DNA from: Chondrosia reniformis
Taxonomy: Eukaryota > Porifera > Demospongiae > Chondrillida > Chondrillidae
Reading direction: 5' to 3'
Length of the DNA: 64,000 nt
Assembly (NCBI GenBank): GCA_947172415.1
Contig: OX359194.1
Coordinates: forward strand, 2,666,001-2,730,000
Shown: in pieces, positions 21,541 to 33,900 of the stretch
Position numbering within the stretch: position 1 is the first letter of the stretch
Layout: each line of letters begins with the position of its first letter
Translations under genes and position numbers: made by a program
Notes under the pieces: generated by a model
The model's database searches: none
Seen by the model: only the letters and a program-made list of their open reading frames with translations
What the model was told of the DNA's origin: nothing

Positions 21541-24086
21541 GCCTATTCAGCAAATTGTTATTGTTTAATGAATTTCGACTAGAAATCATTCATGACTATC
21601 CAGCGAAGCAAATCATAAAATGTCCAGTGACCCCATGAATAGAAGTGCTTAATTAATAAACAAGCTATCAATATCTTAATGAACCTCTGATTATTTCAGC
21701 AGTGATCTTTAATTTAACAAGCTCTTGCAAACGCATGAATCGACACATCAATCGGCATATTTCATCCACAAAACAGGACTAATCATAAAGCACGCATGCA
21801 GTTTCAATTCTTATGTAACATAATTACTGTTCATTGGGCATTGCAAGCTCGAATGACCAAGTATAATTATTGATCTAAGCGGAAGAGAAATGTGCAATGA
21901 ATGGACTACAGGCTCGGATGTGAATACGAAAAAATGGCAGTCGAGTGTAGTTGTGTTTGCTATATCAAAGACGAAACTTTTATTAAAACGTTTTCTTTAA
22001 AAATTAAAGTTATTTGGTTCCCTTCTTGTTCACTTTAAGGTATGTACCACATTCTAGTAACTTTGTATACGCTTGTTTGTCTTGTCTAATGATTTTGTTG
22101 TTAGCTTCTCCTTTATGAACTCATAGGACTTATCAGAATGCACTGGACATTATCTCGGATAACAAGTTTGACTAAGAAAGTGACAAATAAATGGACAAGA
22201 TGATGGGAGATGCTACATGCACAGCTCTGTGAGGTTTTGGTACTTAGGAATCATGCATGTTCTTAAATATGGTTAATATGTACTTTAGACAACTTCATAG
22301 TTGCATGGGAATAATTCAACTTCTTAATTTATATTTGTACTTTAAATTAAGCATTGTACTACCAGCTAAGTTAATGTTTTAATCGTTCAGTTGCAGCCTG
22401 AATTGATTACATGGATTGCAGCTGTTGCTATGACAATCTTGTTATTTAGAGTCAGACTTGTGGAAAACATGCCTGATAATAAGAACAACAAGTTCACATA
22501 ACCAACCAAGTACAAATTACCATGGTTACATCTAGAAGGATATATTGTTCTTATCTATATCAGTCCAGGCCAATAATAATAATAGTGCATTTTCAGCATG
22601 TATTCCCAGGTTCATACTACTTTGAGTTTCATTTTTTTGTTTCCATAAGACTAGCTATAGTTTTTAACTCTTGTGTCTTAAAGTGATGATGGAAGGTAAT
22701 GTTAGGTTAACCAAAGGAATCCCAAACTTGTTTTTTATGCAGTTTGACTTTAGTCCATAGCTCTTAGCTAATGTTCTCCAGTCATGCCAAAAATGCAGCA
22801 GTGCTCAGCTGGAGATTTCCTTGGCCATGTACAAGCCATTTAATAGGTCAGCAATTAGTTTAAAGTGTGTCTATGCCTTGGAGCCAGATATCTGGCTGTT
22901 CCTGTTGAATTGTAGCTAGCTGCTTGGGTTTCATAGTGATCCTTGTTCCAATTTTAATTTAAAGTAAATTCCTGGGGCCTGGTACCTTTTAGTTTAAAAT
23001 GGCAGCCGTCAGGTAAGGTTGTTTGCAAATTCAATGTGAAACTTTTTAATAACATTCCTTTTAATGATTTTAAAAGGTTTCATTTAATTTCATTCTACTT
23101 GTCTTATACTCGCAACTTGTACTTGCCTTTTAGTGTTGTGTAAACACTGACACCGTTTATATTTTAAATATTAATTAGCTACAGTGCATTAATTTTTTCC
23201 TATTTTGCACGTATAGCCTTTTCAGAATGCTGTAGCTGTGGACATGTTAATGGATATATATGTTTGTTTGATCAAGAAGATGATGTGATTATATAGTTAC
23301 AAATACCTTTGCTTTGAATGTAAGTTTTGGCATTTTGGAATATGACAACTAATGTCTTAAATAAAGATGTTCTATAGACAATATTTTGTATTAAGTACTA
23401 AATTGAACACATGGAATTTGGGTCTATCATTTCAATATCTAAGTGTCTGTGTATATTGTGTGTATAACAAGTCCTGCCTGTGCACGGCCGGCTGGTGGAA
23501 TTCCCTATTTTAGAAAACCTGCTAAGTAATCACTCTTAACTGTTCAAAAACTACCTTCAGTACTGCTGTTACTATGGCAATTGTGTTTTTGATATAAGCT
23601 TCTTAGGTTCACTCTTTGAATGTTTATTATGCAATATATGCAATACAGTATGCAATATATGCAAACTTATGCAATAGGTACGTATATCTTCTCAATTTTG
23701 TATTACTAATGTAACTTCTGTGACTGCATTATCTGTTCATGTATGAAGGAATAAGGAGTGCTTGTTGCAATCATCATGTGTATGTGTGAGCAGGATATTT
23801 TGTTATGCTATGTAAGCATAAGTTGTTCATAGTACATGGGGTCAAGTAGCCTATTATCTAATTCTTCTCAATGGCTGACAACCTACAGCTGTAGATGTTT
23901 TTTGATTACTTGCAAAACAATTTACTCAACTATTGCCATGGTAACAGCCTATTAGCAAATCAAAGGGTACTAAAGTAATATAGATTTAATTATCTAAAGT
24001 TGGATGGTAAATTTAATATACATCCATATTATATAATTTTTAATGGTTGATACAAGTTAGCTCATGAACATGTACTAATGAGAAAT
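21541..24086. other. Non-coding stretch without a supportable gene
   Basis: 2.5 kb of AT-rich DNA. Two plus-strand spots resemble 5' ends: aaaaaatggcagtcg near 21940, and aaaatggcagccgtcag followed by gtaagg at 22997-23018. No convincing downstream exon was found. No repeats of note. Confidence 0.5.
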
Positions 24087-24199
24087 TTATTTCTGCTTCC
24101 TTCTTTCTGACAAGATTTTATTTGCCACTCTCAAGCTCCCTGTATGTAAGCAAGGGGGTTCAAAGTGGACGAGGGTGATTTTTGGGGGAATGTGGCCAT

Positions 24200-24380
24200 A
24201 GCTTTTGTGTGTACTTGGTGGAGGTCTGATGTACATGTATGATGGTTGGTGGAGGTCTGATGTACATGTACGATGGTTGATGGAGGTCTGATGTACATGT
24301 ACGATGGTTGATGGAGGTCTGGTGTACTTGCATGGTGGTTGATGGAGGTCTGGTGTACTTGCATGGTGGTTGGTGGAGGT
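24200..24380. repeat. Short minisatellite, about 31 bp
   Basis: About five units of ggtggaggtctgatgtacatgtatgatggtt with variants (acttgcatggtggtt). The minus-strand frames with a PDLHQPP-like repeat come from this array and are not a gene. Confidence 0.85.
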
Positions 24381-24753
24381 AGTAAATGCAGAAAAGATGA
24401 AAAATTGATACTGTATCTCAAAGAAGATATGTTCAACAGAATGACATAGTGAATCAGAAAGGCAGCAACACACAAAGGCAACGTGAAGATATGGAACCAA
24501 GCGAAACATTGTCTTCATCCAACTCCCCTGTAACAGTTACTCTACAATCTGAAACAAACACTTGATCAAAGCTGAAGAGGAATACTGTGAGAGACAGAAA
24601 AAGGCAATTGACATCATTTGATGAGGTTCAGTTAGGATGCATGGCTATCAGCATATGCAAAGTTTCATTATAATTTTTGACTTTGTTATTTCCAAGGCAT
24701 TTACATCCCAGTTATACCAGTTATAAAATTTGCTTACATTCAATATGTAACTG

Positions 24754-24821
24754 AGACCACTGTAAAGTAGCTAATGGCCAAGAGCCCAGTCTAAATAATG
24801 CTTATTGAATTGAATTGAATT
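24754..24821 (+). mobile_element. Retroelement-like 3' tail with (gaatt)n, copy 2
   Basis: Matches 15892-15967: gaccactgtaaagtagct, then gtctaaataatgcttattgaa and a short gaatt run. The two copies differ by several bases and short indels, consistent with old insertions of one family. Confidence 0.6.
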
Positions 24822-25792
24822 ACAGCGCCAGTTTTCAGTATCACAATGAGTGCAACTCTTTGTCAACATCTTTCTGTTTGTAAAGAAAATGATCAACACA
24901 AATTGAGGGCTTTCATGATTTAGAGGAAAGAATATTTTCATTAATTGTTGATAGTTCCCTTCACTAGAAAGGACGGCTTGAACTATCTCATCAGTGTACT
25001 GTTGCAAGGTTAGTGACTTTTGACAAAACAGTTATAATTATAATTCTGCCCTGGGGTATCACAGGTACAGTTGTTGTCAAAAAGTAGCATACAGAGTTTA
25101 AAGGAAAATTTGTCCAAGAAAGTCATCTTATTTACTGTACATAAACCAGTCTTTAAGTTTAATATACTTATACTCTGTATCAGATATTTGTACCATGTCA
25201 ATTACATACATACAGTTGAAGATGATTATAAATGGCCGAATTTGTACAGTTAATATTTTTTGTATATATTGATAAGATTTCTATACTGTACATTCAGACT
25301 ATATAATAGCACATATGCATGCATATTGTTTCAATTTCACTTAAGCATACATAGTACGTATATTGTGTAAGATATCTACATATATGCGAATGCATAGGAT
25401 AAGGATTTCTTCTAACTGCGTCGAACTTATATTTGGAAAGGGTCATCTTTCCAAAGATATGCGAATGCATTATCTATTTAATAATATATGACAACAATTC
25501 CTTATAGCTATATCCATCCAGAACAGAGTTTGTTCCGTATACATGTATTACGTAATCTATTAGGTATATATCGAAGGTTTATTGCGTCATCCTCTCGTTG
25601 TATACCAGTGTGGACGTGAGGCGCGTGAACAGGTTTTATACATTTGTTGTCAGGCTTACAGCTATTGAAGCTTTCTTCTCTAATTAGTAAGTTTAAACTG
25701 TCTAACATGAAGTCTTTTCATCCTATTGTATTGCTAGTTGCTTAAACGATAGATGGACAATATATTACAAGTAAAACAAAAACCTTTACAAA

Positions 25793-26160
25793 AAATGATG
25801 TTAGAGGTAGTGTTCACCAGTGACTGGTACGGCTGCAAAAAGTAACGAAACAAGACAGTGATTATATGATAAGGTTAATTATACAGAAGTTGCATATTTA
25901 CTGGAATTTAACCATACACTTCTGTTTTTTGGTGCACCATTCCTACTTCAGCTTGGTAGCTTGGTGCGCCCAAACACAGAAGTGTCAGTAAATATGTATG
26001 CAACTTCTGTATGATAAGCCTTTTCGTTACTTATTGCGGATGTACCAGTCACTGGTGAACACTGCTATTCCTTGCCGACCGCGTAGCGTCATGAAGTATA
26101 TATGTATAGCGGTCTGGGCTATGCGAGACTAGCCATTCCTACGTACTTCTAACATCATTT
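25793..26160. mobile_element. Large fold-back element
   Basis: Outer ends aaatgatgttaga and tctaacatcattt are inverted. Inside, 25811-25850 (tgttcaccagtgactggtac, then aaaagtaacgaaa) is matched by its inverse at 26025-26060. Further in, tacagaagttgcatatttac and its inverse, and acacttctg and cagaagtgt, also pair. The whole 368 bp can form one long imperfect hairpin. There is no protein-coding capacity. A MITE or fold-back transposon is the likely identity. Confidence 0.8.
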
Positions 26161-26271
26161 ATTTTTATTTTATTTGTATTCCCCCTTTTTCTTGTTAAAA
26201 TTACTTGTTCTAATTGGTTTTGAAAGTTTTCTTGGCGAAACTCTAAATAAAGTCTCAGACAAAGAGAAATA

Positions 26272-27836
26272 AACCTCCCTCTCCCTCTCCGGCACCACAC
26301 CTCCCTCTAGCTCCCTCTCAGGCACCACACCTCCCTCTAGCTCCCTCTCAGGCACCACACCTCCCTCTAGCTCCCTCTCAGGCACCACACCTCCCTCTCC
26401 CAATCAGGCACCACACCTCCCTCTAGCTCCCTCTCAGGCACCACACCTCCCTCTAGCTCCCTCTCAGGCACCACACCTCCCTCTAGCTCCCTCTCAGGCA
26501 CCACACCTCCCTCTAGCTCCCTCTCAGGCACCACACCTCCCTCTCCCAATCAGGCACCACACCTCCCTCTCCCTCTCAGGCACCACACCTCCCTCTCCCT
26601 CTCAGGCACCACACCTCCCTCTCCCTCTCAGGCACCAAACCTCCCTCTCCCTCTCAGGCACCACACCTCCCTCTCCCTCTCAGGCACCAAACCTCCCTCT
26701 CCCTCTCAGGCACCACACCTCCCTCTCCCTCTCAGGCACCACACCTCCCTCTCCCTCTCAGGCACCACACCTCCCTCTCAGGCACCACACCTCCCTCTCA
26801 CTCTCAGGCACCACACCTCCCTCTCCCTCTCAGGCACCACACCTCCCTCTCCCTCTCAGGCACCACACCTCCCTCTCCCTCTCAGGCACCACACCTCCCT
26901 CTCCCTCTCAGGCACCAAACCTCCCTCTCCCTCTCAGGCACCAAACCTCCCTCTCCCTCTCAGGCACCACACCTCCCTCTCAGGCACCACACCTCCCTCT
27001 CAGGCACCACACCTCTCTCTCCCTCTCAGGCACCACACCTCCCTCTCCCTCTCAGGCACCACACCTCCCTCTCCCTCTTAGGCACCAAACCTCCCTCTCC
27101 CTCTCAGGCACCAAACCTCCCTCTCCCTCTCAGGCACCACACCTCCCTCTCAGGCACCACACCTCCCTCTCAGGCACCACACCTCCCTCTCCCTCTCAGG
27201 CACCAAACCTCCCTCTCCCTCTCAGGCACAACACCTCCCTCTCCCTCTCAGGCACCACACCTCCCTCTCCCTCTCAGGCACCACACCTCCCTCTCCCTCT
27301 CAGGCACCACACCTCCCTCTCCCTCTCAGGCACCACACCTCCCTCTCCCTCTCAGGCACCACACCTCCCTCTCCCTCTCAGGCACCACACCTCCCTCTCC
27401 CTCTCAGGCACCAAACCTCCCTCTCCCTCTCAGGCACCACACCTCCCTCTCCCTCTCAGGCACCACACCTCCCTCTCAGGTACCACACCTCCCTCTCCCA
27501 ATCAGGCACCACACCTCCCTCTCCCTCTCAGGCACCACACCTCCCTCTCAGGCACCACACCTCCCTCTCCCAATCAGGCACCACACCTCCCTCTCCCAAT
27601 CAGGCACCACACCTCCCTCTCCCTCTCAGGCACCACACCTCCCTCTCCCTCTCAGGCACCACACCTCCCTCTCCCTCTCAGGCACCACACCTCCCTCTCC
27701 CAATCAGGCACCACACCTCCCTCTCCCTCTCAGGCACCACACCTCCCTCTCCCTCTCAGGCACCACACCTCCCTCTCCCTCTCAGGCACCACACCTCCCT
27801 CTCCCAATCAGGCACCACACCTCCCTCTCAGGCACC
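26272..27836. repeat. 1.57-kb pyrimidine-rich minisatellite
   Basis: Units of 20, 26 or 30 bp share caggcaccacacctccctct; they differ by the insertion of ccctct or agctccctct, and by caatcaggc variants. The top strand has long homopyrimidine runs, capable in principle of triplex structure. The 30-bp form is confined to the left end and the 26-bp form dominates the rest. Open frames here are artefacts. Confidence 0.95.
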
Positions 27837-27894
27837 GGCCATGCATACTTCCCTTCTTTCAAGCATGGAAACACTTGACTGATAACTTTAACCA

Positions 27895-27990
27895 TCATCA
27901 TCATTTGACTCTAGATTTGCCCCACCCACTCATGTCTCATGAGGAGCATAAGGAGCTAATGGGTGGAACTGAAGTTCATCTAATGGAAAT
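27895..27990 (+). repeat. Dispersed repeat family C copy
   Basis: Contains tcatttgactctagatttg, then cccacccactcatgtctc, gaggagca and ctgaagttc. The same order occurs at 39701-39790 (plus) and inverted at 51365-51430. The copies are diverged. No coding capacity. Confidence 0.65.
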
Positions 27991-28205
27991 TGTGTGTTTA
28001 TTCGGTGTTCATTCAAACAAGAAACATTATGTATGTACAGTATATTAAGTGACAATTCATATTATGAGCTATATATACTAATTTCAGGCTTAGTTCCTCC
28101 AGTGCTGCGTTACTAAGTACATGTTACTACATGTACATATATGGAATGATGGCCAATATATTTTCTTATTGTTCCTTAACTAATATTAAGTGTTTAAATT
28201 AAAGG

Positions 28206-28512
28206 ACTAAGTGTTTGTGGCGAGCTGTTGGAGAGATCTGGAAATATGTATGTTGGTGAATCCCAGAACTATATAGAGTATACTTGCGTATTGTCTCTAC
28301 TGAATGGTAGGCTCTCAAATACATCGTGTGCCTTTGTTAAAGTCACCATGCAGTCCTGTTATAACCTCCCCTACATGAAGTCACTTTTTAACAAACTACA
28401 ATGCAGAACTACAGCATTCGAACAGATATCTAAAAATGTATGTTGTACAAATCCTTTTAACCAAAACAGCCAATATTATTTCAATGGTACTTATAATAAA
28501 GGAGCACCATAG
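28206..28512 (+). CDS. Possible Cys-rich 3' exon, unrecognised
   Basis: A frame of about 100 codons runs from a possible acceptor (aattaaag) to a TAG after 28509. It contains seven Cys, including NVCCTNPFNQN, and several Asn-X-Ser/Thr sites, as in a small secreted or GPI-linked domain. The first ATG in frame is at 28246, so it would need an upstream exon, which I could not find. Weak support; may be chance. Confidence 0.2.
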
Positions 28513-28554
28513 CTATAGTACACATGTGATGTACGTATGTATACGTAATTGTGA

Positions 28555-28786
28555 GTGCCACCAGTAGAAATCACAGAAAATGGCCCCAACAGAAATCGAC
28601 TTTTTCTTAGCAAATGTCCTTATGGCCCTTAAAGAACGTTTGTACCAAGTTTCAACGAAATCTCTTTTTTACAAAGGAGATATGGTCAATTATCATACTG
28701 TATACATTTTTACCGTATCAAAAATATATGATGACCATTTTCCATAAATACCTGAGGCCATTTTCTGTGATTTCTACTGGCGGCGC
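28555..28786. mobile_element. MITE-like element with about 31-bp terminal inverted repeats
   Basis: Left end gtgccaccagtagaaatcac then agaaaatggcc; right end its inverse, ggccattttctgtgatttct then actggcggcgc, with only two or so mismatches. 232 bp long. The interior holds taccaagtttcaacgaaatc followed by an imperfect inverted section. No open frame of note. Confidence 0.85.
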
Positions 28787-29097
28787 TGACATATATGTAT
28801 TTCCATCTTGGATGACTGGGAGGCAATTACTGGTTACCAATTTAATAGGACTTCACTCCCCCAGCCAAGATTAGACTTCGGTCACTTTGCTGGTTTGGTG
28901 TAATACTTTCCAGTGATAATTTTGCTGATCGTATATATATGTTATATGCTGAATATATATGTATAATATATGTATACACATGCATACATAACAGTGCTGA
29001 ATATATATACACATGCATACATAACAGTGACTGATGGCTAAAAGTGAATTAAATTGTGCAATTGTTTCCTTGTAGCTGTCTCATCAAAGGATCAAGC

Positions 29098-30039
29098 ATG
29101 CCAACTACCCTTTCCAAGGTTCTTACCCATGGGGCTGTCCTGGCAGCCGGTGGGGTTGGACTGGGAGCAGCCATTTTACTATTCCGTGATCTTGTTAAAA
29201 CTGGGAGTACTCAGGAAGTGATGCGGGTAGTTACAGCCGGTGTGGCAGTGCTGGGGTTGGGTGCTGGTGTGACATACTACAGCTGCTATGTCGCTGGGTG
29301 CACCTGTGTGGTGGGGGAAAAGGCTTTGGTGAAGAAGGAAGATGAAAGGAAAAAATCTCCATCTTTCAAAATTCAATTAGGAGGAAAAGACTCAGAGGTT
29401 TCTGACCCACTCCGTTTGTATGCCTCTGAGCACACTCACTCTAGACCTGTGATCACTAGCCTAATACAAGAATCTAAGAAGACAAGATATCCTACAATGG
29501 CGTCCTCACAGGAAACCACCACATTTTTAACCATTCTTGCTAGAGCTGTAGGAGCTACAAAAGCGCTTGATATTGGTGTCTTCACTGGGTTGAGCACTCT
29601 GTCCCTAGCCTTGGGTGTTGCGGAGAAGGGCAAGGTGATCGGCTGTGAACTGAAGGAGGACGATAACATTGGGACAGCAAGGAGGCACTGGAAGATTGCT
29701 GGTGTGGAAGATAGGATTGATGTGCACTTTCAACCTGCTGCCACCACTTTGCAAGAACTGATTGATGCCGGGGAGAGTGGAACCTTTGATATAGCATTCA
29801 TAGATGCTGACAAAGTCAACTATGTTACGTACTATGAGTTGTGCCTTAAGTTGGTGCGAGTGGGCGGACTCATTATCCTTGATAACACCCTTTGGAGTGG
29901 CCATGTTCTGGATCCTTCAGACAACTCTGAAAACACAGTTGCCATCCGCTTGGTCAATGAGCACATACGAAATGATGATAGGGTTTTGTCTGTTCTACTT
30001 ACCATATCAGATGGGCATACTATTGCTCAGAAACTGTAA
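29098..30039 (+). CDS. COMTD1-like SAM-dependent O-methyltransferase
   Basis: A single coding exon of 313 residues. The ATG at 29098 is chosen because a good 3' splice site (tttccttgtag) lies just upstream, suggesting a non-coding first exon; the longer open frame starts only with GTG. Residues 11-31 and 43-66 are hydrophobic, so membrane anchoring is likely. Residues about 105-313 are a class I methyltransferase of the CCoAOMT/COMT-D1 family: SAM loop LDIGVFTGLSTLSLA (157-171), acidic residue in VIGCE (184), FIDADK (234-239) with metal-ligand Asp, and LDNTLWSG (261-268) with the second metal pair. The family transfers methyl groups from S-adenosylmethionine to catechol-like hydroxyls using a divalent cation; the substrate of COMTD1 proteins is not settled. 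The N-terminal anchor makes it somewhat longer than the vertebrate protein. Confidence 0.9.
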   Translation: MPTTLSKVLTHGAVLAAGGVGLGAAILLFRDLVKTGSTQEVMRVVTAGVAVLGLGAGVTYYSCYVAGCTCVVGEKALVKKEDERKKSPSFKIQLGGKDSEVSDPLRLYASEHTHSRPVITSLIQESKKTRYPTMASSQETTTFLTILARAVGATKALDIGVFTGLSTLSLALGVAEKGKVIGCELKEDDNIGTARRHWKIAGVEDRIDVHFQPAATTLQELIDAGESGTFDIAFIDADKVNYVTYYELCLKLVRVGGLIILDNTLWSGHVLDPSDNSENTVAIRLVNEHIRNDDRVLSVLLTISDGHTIAQKL

Positions 30040-30902
30040 CACTGATAGTATGCATATATAGAGATATAATGTCCTGGGTGCTCTCCAGTAGAACCTACAT
30101 ATTATATTATTCGTATCTGTAATAACATTTTTCTCAGATAATCATATATATATTGAAAATGGTATCATTCTCAATGTTACTGCATGTGCACATTAGAACA
30201 GGTACACTAATGTACTAAAGGGGGTATACGTATGTACATAACATTACAAAGTACATTCTGTCAGCAACAATATACAGTAGAATATACTGCATCTAAACTT
30301 AGAATTTTAGGACTCTAAAATCTAAATGATGCATGGCTTTAATAGTTAGATGTTGAAAATTGCCAAATATTTATCAAATTATAGGACATTGCATGAAGCT
30401 GCATTTTTTGTATATATGTTGTATAAAATACAAACAAGAAATTAAAGGTAGTACCTCTCCAACATATATGTATATATATGGATCATGCATCTCAAACTCT
30501 CAACCGGACAGCCTATAGGATCCATATACAGCCTATATGCTAGCCTATATAAATGGAAAGGATAGCTACATACATACAAACATAAGTAGCCTATATATAT
30601 GACACGTATACGTATATAATGGGACCATGGTAACAGTGCCATGTACTGATATCCTTTCATAGGCATGACTACGCTATACCCGGCCCAAATGATCCGTATG
30701 ATACAACCAGTAATTCATTCAGTCAACTAGGCTGGTCAGCTCCATCTGATCCGGGTTCGCTATCATTTTGCAGTGATATCATCATTTCCGACCGCTAACG
30801 GAAACAAAAGCATAAATAGTAACTTTTCAGCAGCCTATAGTGTATTATAGTTTCACCTATATATGTGTGTCAGGCTATAGCGAGTACTCAGTTAGAATCT
30901 AC
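30040..30902. promoter_or_regulatory. Spacer and probable promoter of the navigator-like gene
   Basis: 863 bp between the COMTD1-like stop codon and the next start codon on the same strand. The left part is AT-rich and holds an attaaa word at 30438 that could serve polyadenylation. The right part (30670-30830) is less AT-rich, with cccggcccaaatgatccg and gaccgctaacgg, and is the likely promoter and 5' leader. No other gene seen. Confidence 0.5.
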
Positions 30903-33900
30903 ATGGCAGCAACAAAGAGTCGTATTCCTTTCGTTCCAAAAGCCAGCCAGTTACCGACCAGCACAAGTAGTTCCAAATCAATACCTTCGCCTGCAGCTTC
31001 TGTTTCGCATCAACCAGTTTCTCAAGACGCAGTCTTTAAACAGAAGGTCAGTGAAATTGCCAATGTAGACGAGGGTGTTTGTAACCAACATGTAAATATG
31101 TTTGTTGTATACATTTGTAGCTATTAATTAATACCACCACTGTAAAAATATTGTCTACTTTGTGGTTTTGAAAGCGACAGCAGATAGGTATCTATCTCTA
31201 TGTTAAATGGGAAATTTGTTCTATTACCACTTAAATTGAATGAGAATTACATTTCTACCTTCTGTTCAACAAGGGCTGTCAATCAACCAACCATTAGCTG
31301 TGTCAGTTAGGATAGTAGTTGGATGTTAGAACTTTAAAATAACCTTGGAAATAGAGCAGTTACACAGAATGTAGACTTACACTTGTATATAGCTATGTAG
31401 ACTACAACGAGTCAATTTAATGAATATAAATTGCTTATGTATTCATCCAGTATCTGTAGATATCTACTTCTGTTGATTAATTATCAACCCTTATCCTTTA
31501 ACTTAGTATGTATACCCTATAATAGTGACTATTGAGACTTTAGATGATACCAAATAATATATAAGACCAGAATAAGGGAGATTGTAAAATTTCGCTCTAG
31601 CTGAATGCTTGTTACAAATGTTTGGCAATCTATTACTACATTGAACTTTGGCAGTTTTGTGTTATACCTTCGACACTTAGCTTATAATTTAATTAAGGGC
31701 CGACGCTCGCAGTTGTTTACATTGGTCAGACTTACAAACTATCGCCATTTTCTGATTCTCCTAATGGCCAATCACCCCCGTCAGGGTGAGCCGAAGAACA
31801 AATCTTCGCCCCAGTTTTTGTCAATCGGGCAAGTGTGAGTCTGAGTCGGTGTAGTGTATGCCGCCATTGTTAAGTGGCTAGGAGATAACTGTGAAAGGCT
31901 TCGTGTCGGAAGCCATTTACATTACACAGAGGTCGTTTGTGTGACTTCTCACTTTATGTCATATAGAATTGCCTTGTATGTTGTGGAAGTGCATTGTTAT
32001 ATCAGCTAAATTGTGCACTCTTTTCCCATTGAGATTATGACGTATGCCAACTGTATATGGCGCTGGTCATATGCTAATTATATAGTGCTTGGCTTGAAGT
32101 AAACTCACCCTATGAAGCCTAATGGTAGACTGCAAGGAGGGCAGATTTATAGCAAATATCAGCTTTGAATAATGATTGATGTCATGCAACAATTACAGAT
32201 TTATTTATGGACTCACTTACTTGTTTTTAGCTTTTGTGTTGGTTGTTTGGAGAGAGAGTATACGTGTGTGTAAGTACTCATACGTATGTATGCCAAGTTC
32301 ATGGAGTGTGTTGCTTTAAATAGATGGTACATTTACACTTAGATAGCAATTGATATTTTTCATCTCTTATACCAAAGCATACCTATCTAGTATTTTCATA
32401 TATGTACCGGTATATTTATAGTATATCTGGTGCTATTACACATTTATTATGTAAACATATGTAGTAATATATACATATGCTGTATGTAGCTTGTGATGTC
32501 ACTCCGGTATGTTAGAAAGCGGATATTACTCTCTATATTTGGAAAGAGTAATTCTAAATTTATATACTTTTAGGAGGTGTATCTATGGTAACCTACCTAT
32601 CATTTGTGACATTACCTAATATTTACAAAATATTGGTTCACTAGTTTGAAATGCTGTTCCTTGTAGAACAGATATGAAGTGTAGTATTCCCTGGGATATA
32701 CTGTTTACTATGTAGGCTAATGGAAACCAGAAGAATGGAGTGAAGTCCAAAATAAAAACAAACAAAAATGATGCCATGATGTAATTAAATTAAGGGTAAT
32801 GTAATTTTGGTTTCTTAGTTTGTTTATGCTGCATGCATGACTCTGTTTGTTGTTATGGTTACCATTTGAGCATGCTGTCCAGTCATGCTGACCCTATTTC
32901 TCCAACGAGGCGTGTTTTACCTACTCTCAGTGTGTGCGTTCTGAATTACTCAGCTCTTATGCGTATACATATCAGGAAAGGTTGCATTGATATGATAAAA
33001 ATTTGTTTATATTTTGTATGTATGAAATTATCTTTTATAAATGATTCATCTTTTGACTTTTTGAGCATCTAAGGACCCAGTTGGTTTAATATTTTGTGTA
33101 TGACATTGTTTGGTATGGTAAACTGACCATCAGGAGTAATGGATGGCTAATGGGTTAAATTACGGGTTGCCAAGGGGCACTAATATAGGAAGTTAGAGTG
33201 TTTTAGCTCCAACTGTAACTGTAAATGGAGTTCCTTAATGTGAGGAGTGTTACTGCACTGTTGTTGAATATGACACAGGGAGGGGTCTGTTGTTTGTCTG
33301 TAATCTTACAGTGATAGCCCTGTCCTCTGCAGTGGATTCCTTATAGTCTCTGTAGCATCTAGAGGTGTGGTTGCAGATAAGTGATATCAATAGGATAATT
33401 ACCTGAACATGGAGATATACCTACATGTACGGTACGCGTCATGTAGTTATATCCTATATTGATTTGTAATATAAAGAGGCAGTTCTGGATCTTCAGATTC
33501 TTATTCCTATAAAAGGTACTCTAAAAGCTCCAAATATTATTTCTTAGTTCATTAGTGCTTACTATAAGTTTAGACTAAATACCCTCATACAAGGTCTTCA
33601 GTCTTCATGAAGTAGTTTTATCGTGAATATATGTACCTAATCATACCTATACATATCTGTATGTGTGTATGTTTGTATGTTTGTATGTACTATTGTTTCT
33701 AAGTATTACCTGATGGACAAGGTTCTCAACTCCTTAATTTGTGGAGCTGTGGTTTCCTTTAGCAGAAGTTTACTGACTCTCTGTTTATTTGTTCCCTGTT
33801 TAGTGAATCGTGTCATTTGTAACAAATTGACAATTCTATTTGTGTGACAGATGATGCAGAGAGAACTGTTACTTTCCTTGTATGTGAGGAATCTAAAAGT

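Noticed and set aside
24087-24518. 143-codon minus-strand frame with PDLHQPP-like repeats
   Set aside because: Generated by a 31-bp minisatellite.
29179-29904. Four minus-strand frames inside the methyltransferase gene
   Set aside because: Antisense shadows; the plus frame has the full motif series of the family.
30745-30765. B-box-like word gggttcgctatc suggesting a tRNA
   Set aside because: No matching A box, acceptor stem or cloverleaf around it.
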